Assembly (NCBI GenBank): GCA_016706685.1
Contig: JADJJE010000019.1
Location: forward strand, 1-64,000
Origin: Sandaracinaceae bacterium
Lineage (GTDB): Bacteria; Myxococcota_A; Polyangia; Polyangiales; Houyiibacteriaceae
Direction: 5' to 3'
DNA length: 64,000 bases
The notes under the pieces were generated by a model. It saw only the letters and a program-made list of their open reading frames with translations, ran no database searches and had not been told where the DNA came from. Positions 1 through 8,535 of this stretch are shown in pieces (within the stretch, counting starts at the first letter, position 1; each line of letters starts with the position of its first letter). The position numbers and the translations under genes were made by a program.

Positions 1-1541
1 GCAGCACGCGGTCGCTCTGCTCGCGCACGAATTCGGCGAAGGCAGGCCGGTCTTGGGCGCCGGTCACGAAGAGCACGCGGTCGGCCAGCTCGGGCATCTC
101 GGCTTCCAGCCACGCTAGCAGCTCGGGGCCGGTCACCTCGGGCAGATCGATCTCCGAGACGATGGCGTCCACGCTGGTGCCCGAGCGGAGCAGCTCGATG
201 GCCTCTAGGCCGTCACGCGCCGTGACCAGGCGGAAGTCTCGCCCGAGCAGCCGCGAGTACGCGCGCAGGATGCGTTCATCGTCGTCCACGGCTAGCAGCG
301 ACCACTGGAAGGCGCGCTCCATGGGCACCTCGATGCGGTGCCCTGGGATGTGCGAGGCCGAGCGCATCTGTTCCGGGCTGGGACAGGGCAGCAGGCACAT
401 GAACGTGGCGCCCTCGCCGTAGACCGAGTCCACCAGCAGGTCGCCGCCCAGGCGGTGCAGGATGGAGCGCGAGATGCTGAGGCCGAGCCCGGTGCCGAGC
501 CCCTTCGCGCTTGGTGGTGAAGAACGGATCGAAGATGCGCTCGAGCTGATCTTGGGGGACGCCGCGGCCCGTGTCGGACACGCTGATGATGACCATCTCG
601 CCGTCGCCGCGGGCGGTGATGCGCACGCGGTGCGTGGGGCGCTCCACCTCGTTCATGGCGTGGGCGGCGTTCACCAGCAGGTTGGTCAGCACCTGCGTCA
701 AGCGGTGCTTGGGCAGCACCAGCGCCGGCAGGTTGTCGGCGTAGTCGCGCTCCACGATGGCGCGCGAGGCGAACTCGCGGCCCACCAGGCGCAGCGCGTG
801 ATCGATGACCTCGGGCACCGAGCAGATGTTGGCGGGCTCGTCGCCGTCGGCGCGCGCGAAGACGCGCAGGTCACGCACCACCGAGGCGATGGACCCGGCG
901 GCACCCATGATGTCGTCCAGCACGCGCGTGATGGCCGGACCGCCCTCGCGCGACAGGATGGGCGTCACGCTCATGGAGAGCCGCGCCACCTCGTCGCTGG
1001 GCAGCGCCGAGCCGGACTCGGCCGCCATGCTCACCGCGCGGCTCGCGTCGATGAGTGGCTGCAGGTAGCGCTGTGAGGCCGCCACGGAGAGCATGATGGC
1101 GGACAGGGGGTTGTTGATCTCGTGCCCGACACCGGCCACCAGCGTGGCGAGCGCGGCGAGCTTCTCACTCTGCGCGGCGGTCTGCGAGAGCGCAGCGTGT
1201 TCCCGGCGCAGCTGGGCCCGCAGCACCAGCAGATCCAGGAAGACGGCCATGGCCTTCGGGTCTGCTACCGTGAGCACCACGGCGTCATCGCAGCCCGCGC
1301 GGATTGCGTCGAAGCGCGCCACGTCGGTGGCTGCCAGGTAGCCGAGCGGCGCCTGCCCGAAGTCCACCCGCGCGCTGTTGATGGCCGTGTCCGGTGAGCG
1401 CGGATCGAAGCGCAGTTCAACGCGGTAGTTCCAGGCCGGCTGATGGAGCGCGAGGAAGGGCCTGAGCTCATCCACGAGGCCCTCCGTCTGCGCCACGAGC
1501 AGCACGGCGATGCGGTGGTCGTTATCGGTCGTAGAATCCAC
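1..1541 (-). CDS. Hybrid sensor histidine kinase, frameshifted, C-terminus cut by window edge
   Basis: Two-component sensor kinase. The start is GTG at 1541. Residues 1-120 resemble a degenerate receiver-like domain. The HisKA box GVGHEINNPL has its phospho-His at about residue 140, followed by an N box (LTQVLTNLLVNAAHAMNE), the DTGRG box and FFTTKREG. The reading frame then breaks at a CCCC run (500-503). Dropping one base restores the G2 box GLGTGLGLSIS and a C-terminal receiver (VDDDERILRAYSRLL) that runs off the window at base 1. At the receiver phosphorylation position the sequence is IVSEIDLPEVTG, with Glu where Asp is expected. No transmembrane segment is visible, so the protein is probably cytosolic. 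The break is either a sequencing error or a real inactivation. No cognate regulator is adjacent and the signal is unknown. Confidence 0.85.
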
Positions 1542-1604
1542 GTGGAGCTCGGGGGGAGCCTATCAGATGCGCGTGTGGGGGCACTGCTGCATCTTCGTGC
1601 AGTC

Positions 1605-2690
1605 TCACATGCAATGAACGATGGCGCCCATTCGAACGAAACCCGCTCCTTGCGCGTAGATGCCCAAAGTGGACCCAGAGGTCAGCTTTCCGAGACGCCG
1701 CGCCTCGTGCCAGTTGACCACGGGCCCACACCCGCCGAGGTGCGCCACGGACTCGTAAGTGTGGACGGAAGCGTCCTGATCCAGGCCCAGGCACTCCGCG
1801 ATGGCGGCGGATGTCCACCGCCTCGGCTGCACGGCACACAGGGTGTCGATACGGTGCGGGCTGATGCCCTCGGCCTGCGCCGTCTCTTCCATCGTGGAGA
1901 CCCCCATCCGGACGGTCTCTTTCATCAGATAGCGTGCTCCCTCGCCATCGACACTCCCCAAGCGCGACTCGCCTCCCGCGCGATACCACGGGGGGTCGTT
2001 CGCGTCCCCGTCTCGGACGAAAGCGACGGACAAGTAGTGCTCCCCGTGGGTCACCCCGTGGATCGCCCCGACACGGAAGGGACCCTCGGCGCGCGTGACG
2101 ACGAACGCGCTGGCTCCGTCGCCGAGTCCGGGCGACGCGGGGTGCGACATGGGGAAGGCGCGCAGCATGAGGTGCGACTGAGTCGCGAGCACGACCTTGG
2201 AGTGGCCCGACGCCACCAGTGCGACTGCGGTCTGCAGCTGAACCAGCGCGCTCGCACACGCAGCATCGACCCCGAAGGCAATGGCACGCCGAGCGCCGAT
2301 TGCGTGCGCGACGTGGTTCGCCGAGGAAGGCGTCACGCGATCCGGCACCATCGTCCACGACAGCACGGTGTCCACCTCTTCGCCCCGGATCCCGGCGTCC
2401 GCCAACGCCGCACGGCCCGCTAGAGCCTCGGCCTCTCGGGAAGACATGGCGTCGTCCGCGACGTGGCGCTGCAACGCCCCGAGGAACGGGTCCGACCTCT
2501 CGGCGGCGATGAAGCGCGCCGACACCGCGCCCGCGTGGTCGCTCGTATGGACTGGGATGTCGACGAACGACCGATCGGAGGTCTCCGACATCCCTTCCGA
2601 GCGCGCCCGGAAGGCGGCCGGCCACGCGGAGTTGGTGCGAATCGTGTCGGGGAACCACACCCCGAGGCCGCTCACGTAGGCCGGATTCAT
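1605..2690 (-). CDS. Ketosynthase III (FabH-like) with altered catalytic triad
   Basis: A 361-residue thiolase-fold protein of the beta-ketoacyl-ACP synthase III family. The nucleophile motif DAACASALVQL puts the active Cys at about residue 145, and GDGASAFVV follows as in FabH. The FabH His motif (PHQAN) aligns with AVQPRRW, so that His is missing, and the Asn of GNTSAAS aligns with a His in VAHLGGCG. Such changes are known in KS III relatives that transfer acyl groups instead of performing decarboxylative condensation, so fatty-acid initiation is unlikely (inference). The start ATG at 2690 overlaps the stop of the upstream ThDP enzyme (ATGA), so the two are translationally coupled. Length is close to family norm (FabH about 320). 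Confidence 0.8.
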   Translation of the reverse strand: MNPAYVSGLGVWFPDTIRTNSAWPAAFRARSEGMSETSDRSFVDIPVHTSDHAGAVSARFIAAERSDPFLGALQRHVADDAMSSREAEALAGRAALADAGIRGEEVDTVLSWTMVPDRVTPSSANHVAHAIGARRAIAFGVDAACASALVQLQTAVALVASGHSKVVLATQSHLMLRAFPMSHPASPGLGDGASAFVVTRAEGPFRVGAIHGVTHGEHYLSVAFVRDGDANDPPWYRAGGESRLGSVDGEGARYLMKETVRMGVSTMEETAQAEGISPHRIDTLCAVQPRRWTSAAIAECLGLDQDASVHTYESVAHLGGCGPVVNWHEARRLGKLTSGSTLGIYAQGAGFVRMGAIVHCM

Positions 2691-4534
2691 CGCCCGCTGG
2701 CTCCCGTGGCGAGCATCGACATGTGCTGGAGCGCCTCCACGCGACCCCCGCCGCGGATGCGGCTCTCGCGATCGATGCGCACGTCCAGGAGCACGGGACC
2801 GCCGAATGGGGCCAGCGAATCGATCAGCTCTGCGGTGATCTTTCCCGGCTGCTCGACGACCGCAGCGGGCATACCCATGGCTCGCGCCCAGGACGCGAAG
2901 TCCACGTGCGGGGACTCCCACGCGTCCGCTTGGCCGAAGATCTGCTTCATCCCGTGGTGGACCATGTTGTAGCGGGAATCGTTGAAGACCGTGAACACGA
3001 TGGGCAGGCGCTCGCGTACGGCCACCAGCGCCTCCATGCCCGCCATCTGCATGCCACCGTCGCCACACACGCAGACGACAGGGCGCGCTCGGTCCGCCAG
3101 CGCCATACCCACCGCGCCGGCGATACCAGAGCCCATGCTCCCGAGGTTCAAGTGGATCTGGAACTGATCGCTCGTCGTGGCGACGAGGTAGTGGAGCGCG
3201 AAGAGCATGTGCTCACCAATGTCGGTGATGAATCGGGCGTTCGGGCCGGCCGCATGCTGCACGTCGGCCAGCGCGCGGTGCGGGCGAATCCGAGGGGCAT
3301 CGTCGCCTGCGAAGTCGGGGACGTCGAATGCCGACTGGCGCTTGATGGCGCGCAGCGCAGCGTGACACTTCCCGTTGCGCAGACCCTCCCGTGACGCCAC
3401 GTCGTAGGCGGCCTCGGCGAACGCCCCCACGTCCGCCTGGATGGCGAGCGCCGTGGGGGCGTTCCGGTTGAACACCGCCGGGTTGATGTCCACGTGCACC
3501 AAGCGTCCGCTGGGTCCGATGTAGGGCGTCGGTCCCATCGACGTGTCATCGAGGTCCGTGCCCAATACGAGCGCGACGTCCACGGGCTCCGCCGTGTAGC
3601 GTCGAGCCCACATCGATGCCGCCATGCCGCCCGTGCGAAGCGAACGCGGGTGGAGCTCACTCACCACTCCCTTCGCTCGTGGGGTCGTCACGAACGGGAC
3701 GTCGAGTAGATCGACGAGACGCTGCACGGAGGCCTCGTGGCCACGACAGGCGCCCCCGATGACGATCAGCGGGTGGGCCGCCTCCGACAGCCACTGCATG
3801 GCCTCGAGGGTCGCGGCGTGGTCGGGGGCCATGACATAGCGTTTGGCGGCTGGGACCACCGGCACTTCGGGGGCAGGCGCCGTCGCGCGATCGAGAGGCA
3901 CGACGAGCAGCGCTGGTCCCGGGCTCATCGGTGAGGTCGCCAGGTCGAGCGCGGCCAGGGCCTGCGTGGCGGCCGAGCGCGCGTGACTCACTCGGATCCG
4001 ACCGCGCGTGATGGGCGCGAGGATCTGCTCCACACCGAGTCCACCGGGCCCGGAGTCCTGTGCCAAGCATCCGCCATGGGACTCCCAGGGGACGTCCCCA
4101 CAGATGACCAACATGGGTATGCGCTCGAGGCTGGCGGAGGCGATCCCCGTGACGGCGTTCGTGATGCCAGGGCCCGCGGTCACCACGACACAGGGCGTCT
4201 TGCCGCTCGCGCGTTGGTAGGCAGCCGCCGCAAAGGCGGCGTTGGACTCGTGGCGCGACTCGATGAGAGTGACGCCGGGTGTCAGGCGCAGGGCCTCGAA
4301 GATCGGGCACACCGGGCCACCGGGGATCCCGAAGTAGGTGTCGACGCCGCGGGCGACGAGGGCCGCGACCAGCCGCATCGCAGCGGCGTCTGGCGAAAGG
4401 GTCGATGTCGGGAGTGCGCCGAGGATGCCCCGAATGTCGGATTGGCGGTCCTCGAAGGGGTGGGAGTCGTCCGCGTGGGCAGGGTCGACGGATGGAAAGG
4501 CGGTCGGGGCGAGGGGGGAGGCTGAACGAGTCAT
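2687..4534 (-). CDS. ThDP-dependent enzyme, acetolactate synthase-like
   Basis: Three-domain thiamine-diphosphate enzyme of about 615 residues. The N-terminal domain carries the catalytic Glu (LIESRHESNAAFAAAA) and VVTAGPGITNAVTGIASA. A central domain follows, then the ThDP/Mg motif GDGGMQMAGMEAL ending at VFNDSRYN. Acetolactate synthase, benzoylformate decarboxylase and glyoxylate carboligase share this layout, so the substrate is not assignable. No small regulatory subunit (ilvH) or ilvC is nearby, which argues against branched-chain biosynthesis. The gene is co-translated with the KS III gene and probably feeds or receives its acyl group (inference). I use ATG 4534; an in-frame GTG at 4546 is the alternative, but a promoter-like element lies immediately upstream. 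Confidence 0.8.
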   Translation of the reverse strand: MTRSASPLAPTAFPSVDPAHADDSHPFEDRQSDIRGILGALPTSTLSPDAAAMRLVAALVARGVDTYFGIPGGPVCPIFEALRLTPGVTLIESRHESNAAFAAAAYQRASGKTPCVVVTAGPGITNAVTGIASASLERIPMLVICGDVPWESHGGCLAQDSGPGGLGVEQILAPITRGRIRVSHARSAATQALAALDLATSPMSPGPALLVVPLDRATAPAPEVPVVPAAKRYVMAPDHAATLEAMQWLSEAAHPLIVIGGACRGHEASVQRLVDLLDVPFVTTPRAKGVVSELHPRSLRTGGMAASMWARRYTAEPVDVALVLGTDLDDTSMGPTPYIGPSGRLVHVDINPAVFNRNAPTALAIQADVGAFAEAAYDVASREGLRNGKCHAALRAIKRQSAFDVPDFAGDDAPRIRPHRALADVQHAAGPNARFITDIGEHMLFALHYLVATTSDQFQIHLNLGSMGSGIAGAVGMALADRARPVVCVCGDGGMQMAGMEALVAVRERLPIVFTVFNDSRYNMVHHGMKQIFGQADAWESPHVDFASWARAMGMPAAVVEQPGKITAELIDSLAPFGGPVLLDVRIDRESRIRGGGRVEALQHMSMLATGASGR

Positions 4535-4553
4535 GTCGCGCCCCACTGCAGAC

Positions 4554-4581
4554 AGTATGCCAGTAGAGATTACTATCTCAA
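4554..4581 (-). promoter_or_regulatory. Candidate sigma-70 promoter for ThDP/KS III operon
   Basis: On the minus strand TTGAGA (4581-4576) and CATACT (4559-4554) are separated by 16 bases inside a patch (about 4555-4620) that is clearly more AT-rich than the surrounding DNA. The predicted transcription start is near 4547, which favours the ATG at 4534 as the first codon. Assignment is by consensus only. Confidence 0.4.
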
Positions 4582-4689
4582 CGGATGCTAAAATTCAGTA
4601 ATTCCGAAATTTCAAGTCTTGACCTTTCGCCCAGCGCGAGGTTGGCCGCCTGGCCGAACCGGCGAGTCTGGGCGCCATGGCAGCGCCGG

Positions 4690-5283
4690 CTACCACCGGA
4701 TGACGTGTCGACCGTCGTACGGGCCGTCCAGCTCGACCTCGAACGACCCCGTCACCCCCACCGACTCGAACGTCCCGATGCCGGCGCCCAGCATGTAGGA
4801 CTCGATCCACCCGTACTCCTGCTCGAAGTGCATCAACGCGCTCCTCTCGCCGGTGCGCTCCAGACGCCAACGACCGTACGTCGCGGACTGCCTGCGCCCA
4901 GCGACGCCCTGCTGCAGCACACGGTAGGGGTCCTCATCGAGCAGCCTGAGCATCGTGCGGCCCAGCAAGCTGCGCGCGAAGTACAGGGCGTTGTCGCGCC
5001 CCACCTCGTGCATGCCGGCGTGCACATCCTGCGGCGATCGCAGCAGCGCGCCGGCGACCGCCACATGCTCCAGCAGCTCTCCTGCTGGGTACATGCGCAG
5101 CGGGGAGTACGTCTCGGGCATGAGTCGCTGGTACTCGCCCAGCTTGCCTGCGCGCTCGAGCACTCCGCTCACAGCGTTGAAGTACATCCCGCGCCACTTC
5201 GCCGATGGCGGAATCGTCGCCAACCGCACTCGCAGGTCACAGTACTCCGAGATCTCGTCAAGCAGGCGTTGGCGCTCATCCAC
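4690..5283 (-). CDS. DUF2378 / TIGR02265 family protein
   Basis: A soluble protein of about 197 residues with the features of the Myxococcales paralogous family TIGR02265: the helical stretch with EVGRDNALYFARSLLGRTML, DEDPYRVLQ, and the C-terminal beta part ending in SFEVELDGPYDGR. Function of the family is unknown. The start is taken as GTG 5283, which has AAGAGGAG about 12 bases upstream; no good ATG exists except an internal one after residue 40. It lies 77 bases downstream of the amidohydrolase on the same strand, so co-transcription is possible. Its main value is as a lineage marker for Myxococcota. Confidence 0.75.
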   Translation of the reverse strand: MDERQRLLDEISEYCDLRVRLATIPPSAKWRGMYFNAVSGVLERAGKLGEYQRLMPETYSPLRMYPAGELLEHVAVAGALLRSPQDVHAGMHEVGRDNALYFARSLLGRTMLRLLDEDPYRVLQQGVAGRRQSATYGRWRLERTGERSALMHFEQEYGWIESYMLGAGIGTFESVGVTGSFEVELDGPYDGRHVIRW

Positions 5284-5360
5284 GCGGCGAGTGTACTCCT
5301 CTTGGCCGGAAGTGCGGTGCGAAGTTTCCGTTCGGAGGAAACCCCCCGCTCGGGGCACGC

Positions 5361-6239
5361 CTAGTCCAGCTTGAAGACGCGCCGGGCGTTCTCGTGCAGG
5401 AACTTCGGCCACACCTCGGGCTTGAAGGGCACCTCGGGCATGTCCAGCATGATGCGCTCGAGCGACAGCCCCATGGGGAAGTAGCCCGCGTACATGATCT
5501 TGTCGGCGCCGCGCGTGTTGGCGTACTGCACGATGGCCTTGGGGTAGTGCTTCGGCCGGAAGGCGCTGGTGCAGTAGTACAGGTTCGGGTACTTGAGCAT
5601 GAGCTTGATGGCCAGGTCCACCCAGGGTTCGGCGCCGTGCCGCATGACGAAGCGCAGCTCGGGGAAGAACCAGCAGACCTCGTCGATGAGCTCCACGTGC
5701 TGCGGCGCCATCGGGAGGCGTGGCCCGGGTACGCCGACGGTCAGCGAGATGGGGATGTCCAGCTCCACGCAGGCGGCGTAGACCGGGTACCACTTCTTGT
5801 CGTTGATGGGCACCTGGGGGCACAGGCCCGACGGGAAGCCCGTCACGCACTTGATGCCGTGCTCGCGGTGCAGCTGCTTGATCTTGCGCACCTCGTCCAT
5901 GCCCATGTTGGGGTCGGCGCCGTAGCAGGCGAAGAAGCGGTCCGGGTGGCGCTTGATGGCCTCGAGGTTCTGCGACTTGTCCGTGTTCACGCTGATCATG
6001 GCGCGCGCGATGCCCCAGCGGTCCATCTCGCCCAGCGTGTAGGCCACGTAGTCGTCGTGCTTCCCGGTGTCCGGGATGTCCTTGAACATGTACTGCGCGG
6101 GCATCTTGAAGACGCTGCGGCTCTCCTCGTCGCGCAGCAGCGGCTTCATGGACTCATACCAGGCGCTGTTGTCCTCGCCGGGGATCTGCAGCATCAGGTC
6201 GATGGCACGGTAGTCTTTGGGGTCGGCAGGCAGCGACAT
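5361..6239 (-). CDS. Amidohydrolase-2 family protein lacking canonical metal ligands
   Basis: A 292-residue TIM-barrel protein of the amidohydrolase-related (ACMSD-like) family. Recognisable are the GIARAMISVNT segment, RHPDRFFACYGADPN, and LRFVMRHGAEPW, whose His is the usual strand-5/6 ligand region. However, the N-terminal HxH motif is replaced (RAIDLMLQIPG) and the terminal GSD motif is replaced (MYAGYFPMG), so a standard metal-dependent hydrolysis is doubtful. It is transcribed divergently from the hsa operon and shares the intergenic region with the KstR-like operator, so it is probably co-regulated with steroid catabolism. Start chosen at MSLPADP (6239), which follows a purine-rich AAAGAG. 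Confidence 0.7.
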   Translation of the reverse strand: MSLPADPKDYRAIDLMLQIPGEDNSAWYESMKPLLRDEESRSVFKMPAQYMFKDIPDTGKHDDYVAYTLGEMDRWGIARAMISVNTDKSQNLEAIKRHPDRFFACYGADPNMGMDEVRKIKQLHREHGIKCVTGFPSGLCPQVPINDKKWYPVYAACVELDIPISLTVGVPGPRLPMAPQHVELIDEVCWFFPELRFVMRHGAEPWVDLAIKLMLKYPNLYYCTSAFRPKHYPKAIVQYANTRGADKIMYAGYFPMGLSLERIMLDMPEVPFKPEVWPKFLHENARRVFKLD

Positions 6240-6304
6240 GGGGGGCTCTTTCGGCTGGGACTCGAATACCGGAGACGCGGCTGGACAGCGGGGCATCCGT
6301 GAGA

Positions 6305-6318
6305 TAGAACGTGTTCTA
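6305..6318. promoter_or_regulatory. KstR-like operator in divergent promoter region
   Basis: TAGAACGTGTTCTA has perfect 6-bp arms (TAGAAC/GTTCTA) and fits TnnAACnnGTTnnA, the published consensus for the TetR-family cholesterol-catabolism repressor KstR of actinobacteria. It sits 66 bases upstream of the amidohydrolase start and 90 bases upstream of hsaA, in a 168-base divergent intergenic space. Placement suggests that one repressor controls both directions. Site match is seen; the identity of the regulator is inferred, and no KstR homologue is in the window. Confidence 0.6.
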
Positions 6319-6407
6319 CTTTATGGCGCACGGCGCGCAGCACGCAAGCCGTCTCGCACGCTACCACCCCCACCCAAGCCGCGGCAGCGCCGCAGCAAGA
6401 GGATTCC

Positions 6408-7586
6408 ATGGCGGAAGTCACTCCCGAGGACCTGATCGAGCGGGCACGCAAGCTGGCCCCCACGCTTCGTGAGCGCGCCGACAAGGCGGGCGAGCTGCGC
6501 CGCACCCCGGACGAGACCATCGCGGACTTCCACGCGTTGGGGCTCTTCAAGGCGGTGCAGCCCAAGCGCTACGGCGGGTACGAGATGAACCCCAAGATCC
6601 TCTACCAGCTGCAGATCGAGCTGGGGAAGGGCTGCGCGTCCAGCGCCTGGGTGTTCGGCGTGCTCAGCGTGCACACCTGGCAGCTCGCGCTGTTCCCGAA
6701 GCAAGCGCAGGACGAGGTCTGGGGCGATGACCCGAAGACGCTCATCTCCTCGAGCTACATGCCCGTGGGCAAGTCCACCTGGCTGGACGATGGCGCGGCC
6801 TCGCTCAGCGGGCACTGGTCGTTCTCGAGCGGCTGCGACCACGCGCAGTGGATCTTCCTGGGCGGCTTCGTGCCCACGGAGGCCGGCAGCCCGCCCGACA
6901 TGCGCACGTTCCTCCTGCCGCGCGCGGACTACGAGATCGTCGACAACTGGTTCGTGTCGGGCCTCAAGTCGTCGGGCAGCAAGGACATCCTCGTGAACAA
7001 CGCGAAGGTGCCGGCCCACCACATGCACAAGTTCTTCGACGGCTTCCGCTCGAACAGCCCCGGCAACGAGGTCAACCCCTCGCCGGTCTACCGCTACCCG
7101 TTCGGGCAGATCCACGTGCGCTCGGTCAGCACGCCCGCGCTCGGCGCCGCGCTCGGCGCGCTCGAGTCGTTCAACGAGTACATGAAGACCAAGGTCTCGC
7201 AGGCCACCGGCGGCAAGGCGGCCGACAACCTGCTCAACAACATCGCCGCAGCCGAGGCCGCGGCCATCATCGACCGCGAGATCATCACGCTCGAGCGCAA
7301 CTTCGACGAGATGTTCGGCTACCTCGAGCGCGGCGAGGCCATCCCGCTCGAGCGCCGCGCGCGCTTCCGCAACGACTCGGCCCGCGCCGTGAGCGCCGCC
7401 GTCGAGGTGGTGGACGCGCTGTTCACCGCGTGCGGTGGCCGCGTGCTCTTCCAGGGCAACGACATCAACCGCCACTGGCAGGACGTGCACGCCATCCGCG
7501 CGCACCACGCCAACGGTCCGGACAAGCCGGCGGCCAACTTCGGCGCCATGCAGTTCGGCAACAAGAACACCGACTTCTTCATCTGA
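6408..7586 (+). CDS. hsaA: 3-HSA hydroxylase oxygenase component HsaA (acyl-CoA dehydrogenase-fold flavin monooxygenase)
   Basis: A 392-residue protein with the acyl-CoA dehydrogenase fold used by two-component FMNH2/FADH2 monooxygenases. The opening (TPDETIADFHALGLFKAV), GKGCASSAW, and the long C-terminal helix region ending HANGPDKPAANFG follow HsaA, whose usual length is about 394. HsaA hydroxylates 3-HSA to the catechol 3,4-DHSA in steroid ring A/B degradation. It needs a flavin reductase (HsaB), which is not in this window. First gene of the operon, with the KstR-like site upstream; the next gene starts 25 bases later. Hydroxyphenylacetate or other phenol hydroxylases share the fold, but the HsaC/HsaD context favours the steroid role. 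Confidence 0.85.
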   Translation: MAEVTPEDLIERARKLAPTLRERADKAGELRRTPDETIADFHALGLFKAVQPKRYGGYEMNPKILYQLQIELGKGCASSAWVFGVLSVHTWQLALFPKQAQDEVWGDDPKTLISSSYMPVGKSTWLDDGAASLSGHWSFSSGCDHAQWIFLGGFVPTEAGSPPDMRTFLLPRADYEIVDNWFVSGLKSSGSKDILVNNAKVPAHHMHKFFDGFRSNSPGNEVNPSPVYRYPFGQIHVRSVSTPALGAALGALESFNEYMKTKVSQATGGKAADNLLNNIAAAEAAAIIDREIITLERNFDEMFGYLERGEAIPLERRARFRNDSARAVSAAVEVVDALFTACGGRVLFQGNDINRHWQDVHAIRAHHANGPDKPAANFGAMQFGNKNTDFFI

Positions 7587-7611
7587 GTCGAGAGCGACGA
7601 GAGAGCCCCCC

Positions 7612-8514
7612 ATGAGTCTCATTCAGCAGCTCGGCTTCCTCGAGTTCGAGGTCTCGGACCTCGGCGCCTGGGAAGTGTTCATGACCAAGGTGCTCGGCAC
7701 CCAGCTGGTCGACAAGGCCACCGACGGCAGCATGCGCTTTCGCATGGATGGCCACGGCTACCGCTTCGTGGTCACGCCCGGACCGCGCGATGACTTGAAG
7801 ACCATGGGCTGGCAGGTGGCCGACGCGGTAAAGCTGGACGAGTGCGTGGCGCGCCTCACGGCCGCCGGCGTGGAGGTCACGCGCGGCAGCGCCGAGGCCT
7901 GCGCCGACCGGGGCGTTGCGGGCATGGCGCTGTTCCGTGACCCGGGCCGCATCCCGGTGGAGCTCTTCCACGGGCCCACGCTGGGCGAGCAGCCCTTCAA
8001 GAGCGAGCTCGTGGGGTCGCACTTCGTGGCCGACGAGCTGGGCCTCGGCCACCTGGTCATCTCCACGCGCAACCGCGACGAGAGCCGCGACTTCTACATG
8101 AACGTGCTGGGCTTCAAGCTCAGCGACCACATCGTGTGCGACATCGGGACGTACCATGTGGACATCGCGTTCCTGCACACCAACCCACGGCACCACAGCC
8201 TGGCCATGGGCGGACCCATGCCGAAGCGGGTGCACCACTTCATGCTGCAGGTGGCCAGCATCGACGACGTGGGCCTGGCCTACGACCGGGCGCGCGACCA
8301 CGACGTGGTCATCGAGCAGGAGCTCGGCCGCCACCCCAACGACCGCATGTTCTCGTTCTACGCGCAGACCCCCAGCGGCACGCAGTTCGAGTTCGGTCAC
8401 GGTGGCCGCATCATCGACGACGAGACGTGGGAGCCCACCACGTACAACGCCATCAGCGAGTGGGGGCACCGCCGCCCGCCGCGCAAGCGCCCCAAGACCG
8501 AGACCCCCGCCTGA
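7612..8514 (+). CDS. hsaC: Extradiol ring-cleavage dioxygenase HsaC (type I, VOC fold)
   Basis: A 300-residue two-module vicinal-oxygen-chelate protein. The C-terminal module carries the Fe(II) facial triad at His147 (LGHLVIS), His209 (RVHHFML) and Glu260 (FEFGHGG), matching the spacing of BphC/HsaC. It would meta-cleave the catechol 3,4-DHSA to 4,9-DSHA. The length is normal. A tail rich in Arg/Pro/Lys (HRRPPRKRPKTETPA) follows the fold. Between hsaA and hsaD with 25- and 21-base gaps, it is part of one transcript. Biphenyl-type catechol dioxygenases are the alternative. Confidence 0.87.
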   Translation: MSLIQQLGFLEFEVSDLGAWEVFMTKVLGTQLVDKATDGSMRFRMDGHGYRFVVTPGPRDDLKTMGWQVADAVKLDECVARLTAAGVEVTRGSAEACADRGVAGMALFRDPGRIPVELFHGPTLGEQPFKSELVGSHFVADELGLGHLVISTRNRDESRDFYMNVLGFKLSDHIVCDIGTYHVDIAFLHTNPRHHSLAMGGPMPKRVHHFMLQVASIDDVGLAYDRARDHDVVIEQELGRHPNDRMFSFYAQTPSGTQFEFGHGGRIIDDETWEPTTYNAISEWGHRRPPRKRPKTETPA

Positions 8515-8535
8515 GCGAGAGAGAGACTAGAGATC

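Noticed and set aside
490..520. Programmed ribosomal frameshift in the histidine kinase
   Set aside because: No slippery heptamer or downstream pseudoknot is evident; three similar homopolymer breaks in the window make sequence error the simpler reading.
1605..4546. Secondary-metabolite gene cluster based on the ketosynthase
   Set aside because: Only one KS III and one ThDP enzyme are present; no carrier protein, NRPS, PKS module or tailoring gene is nearby.
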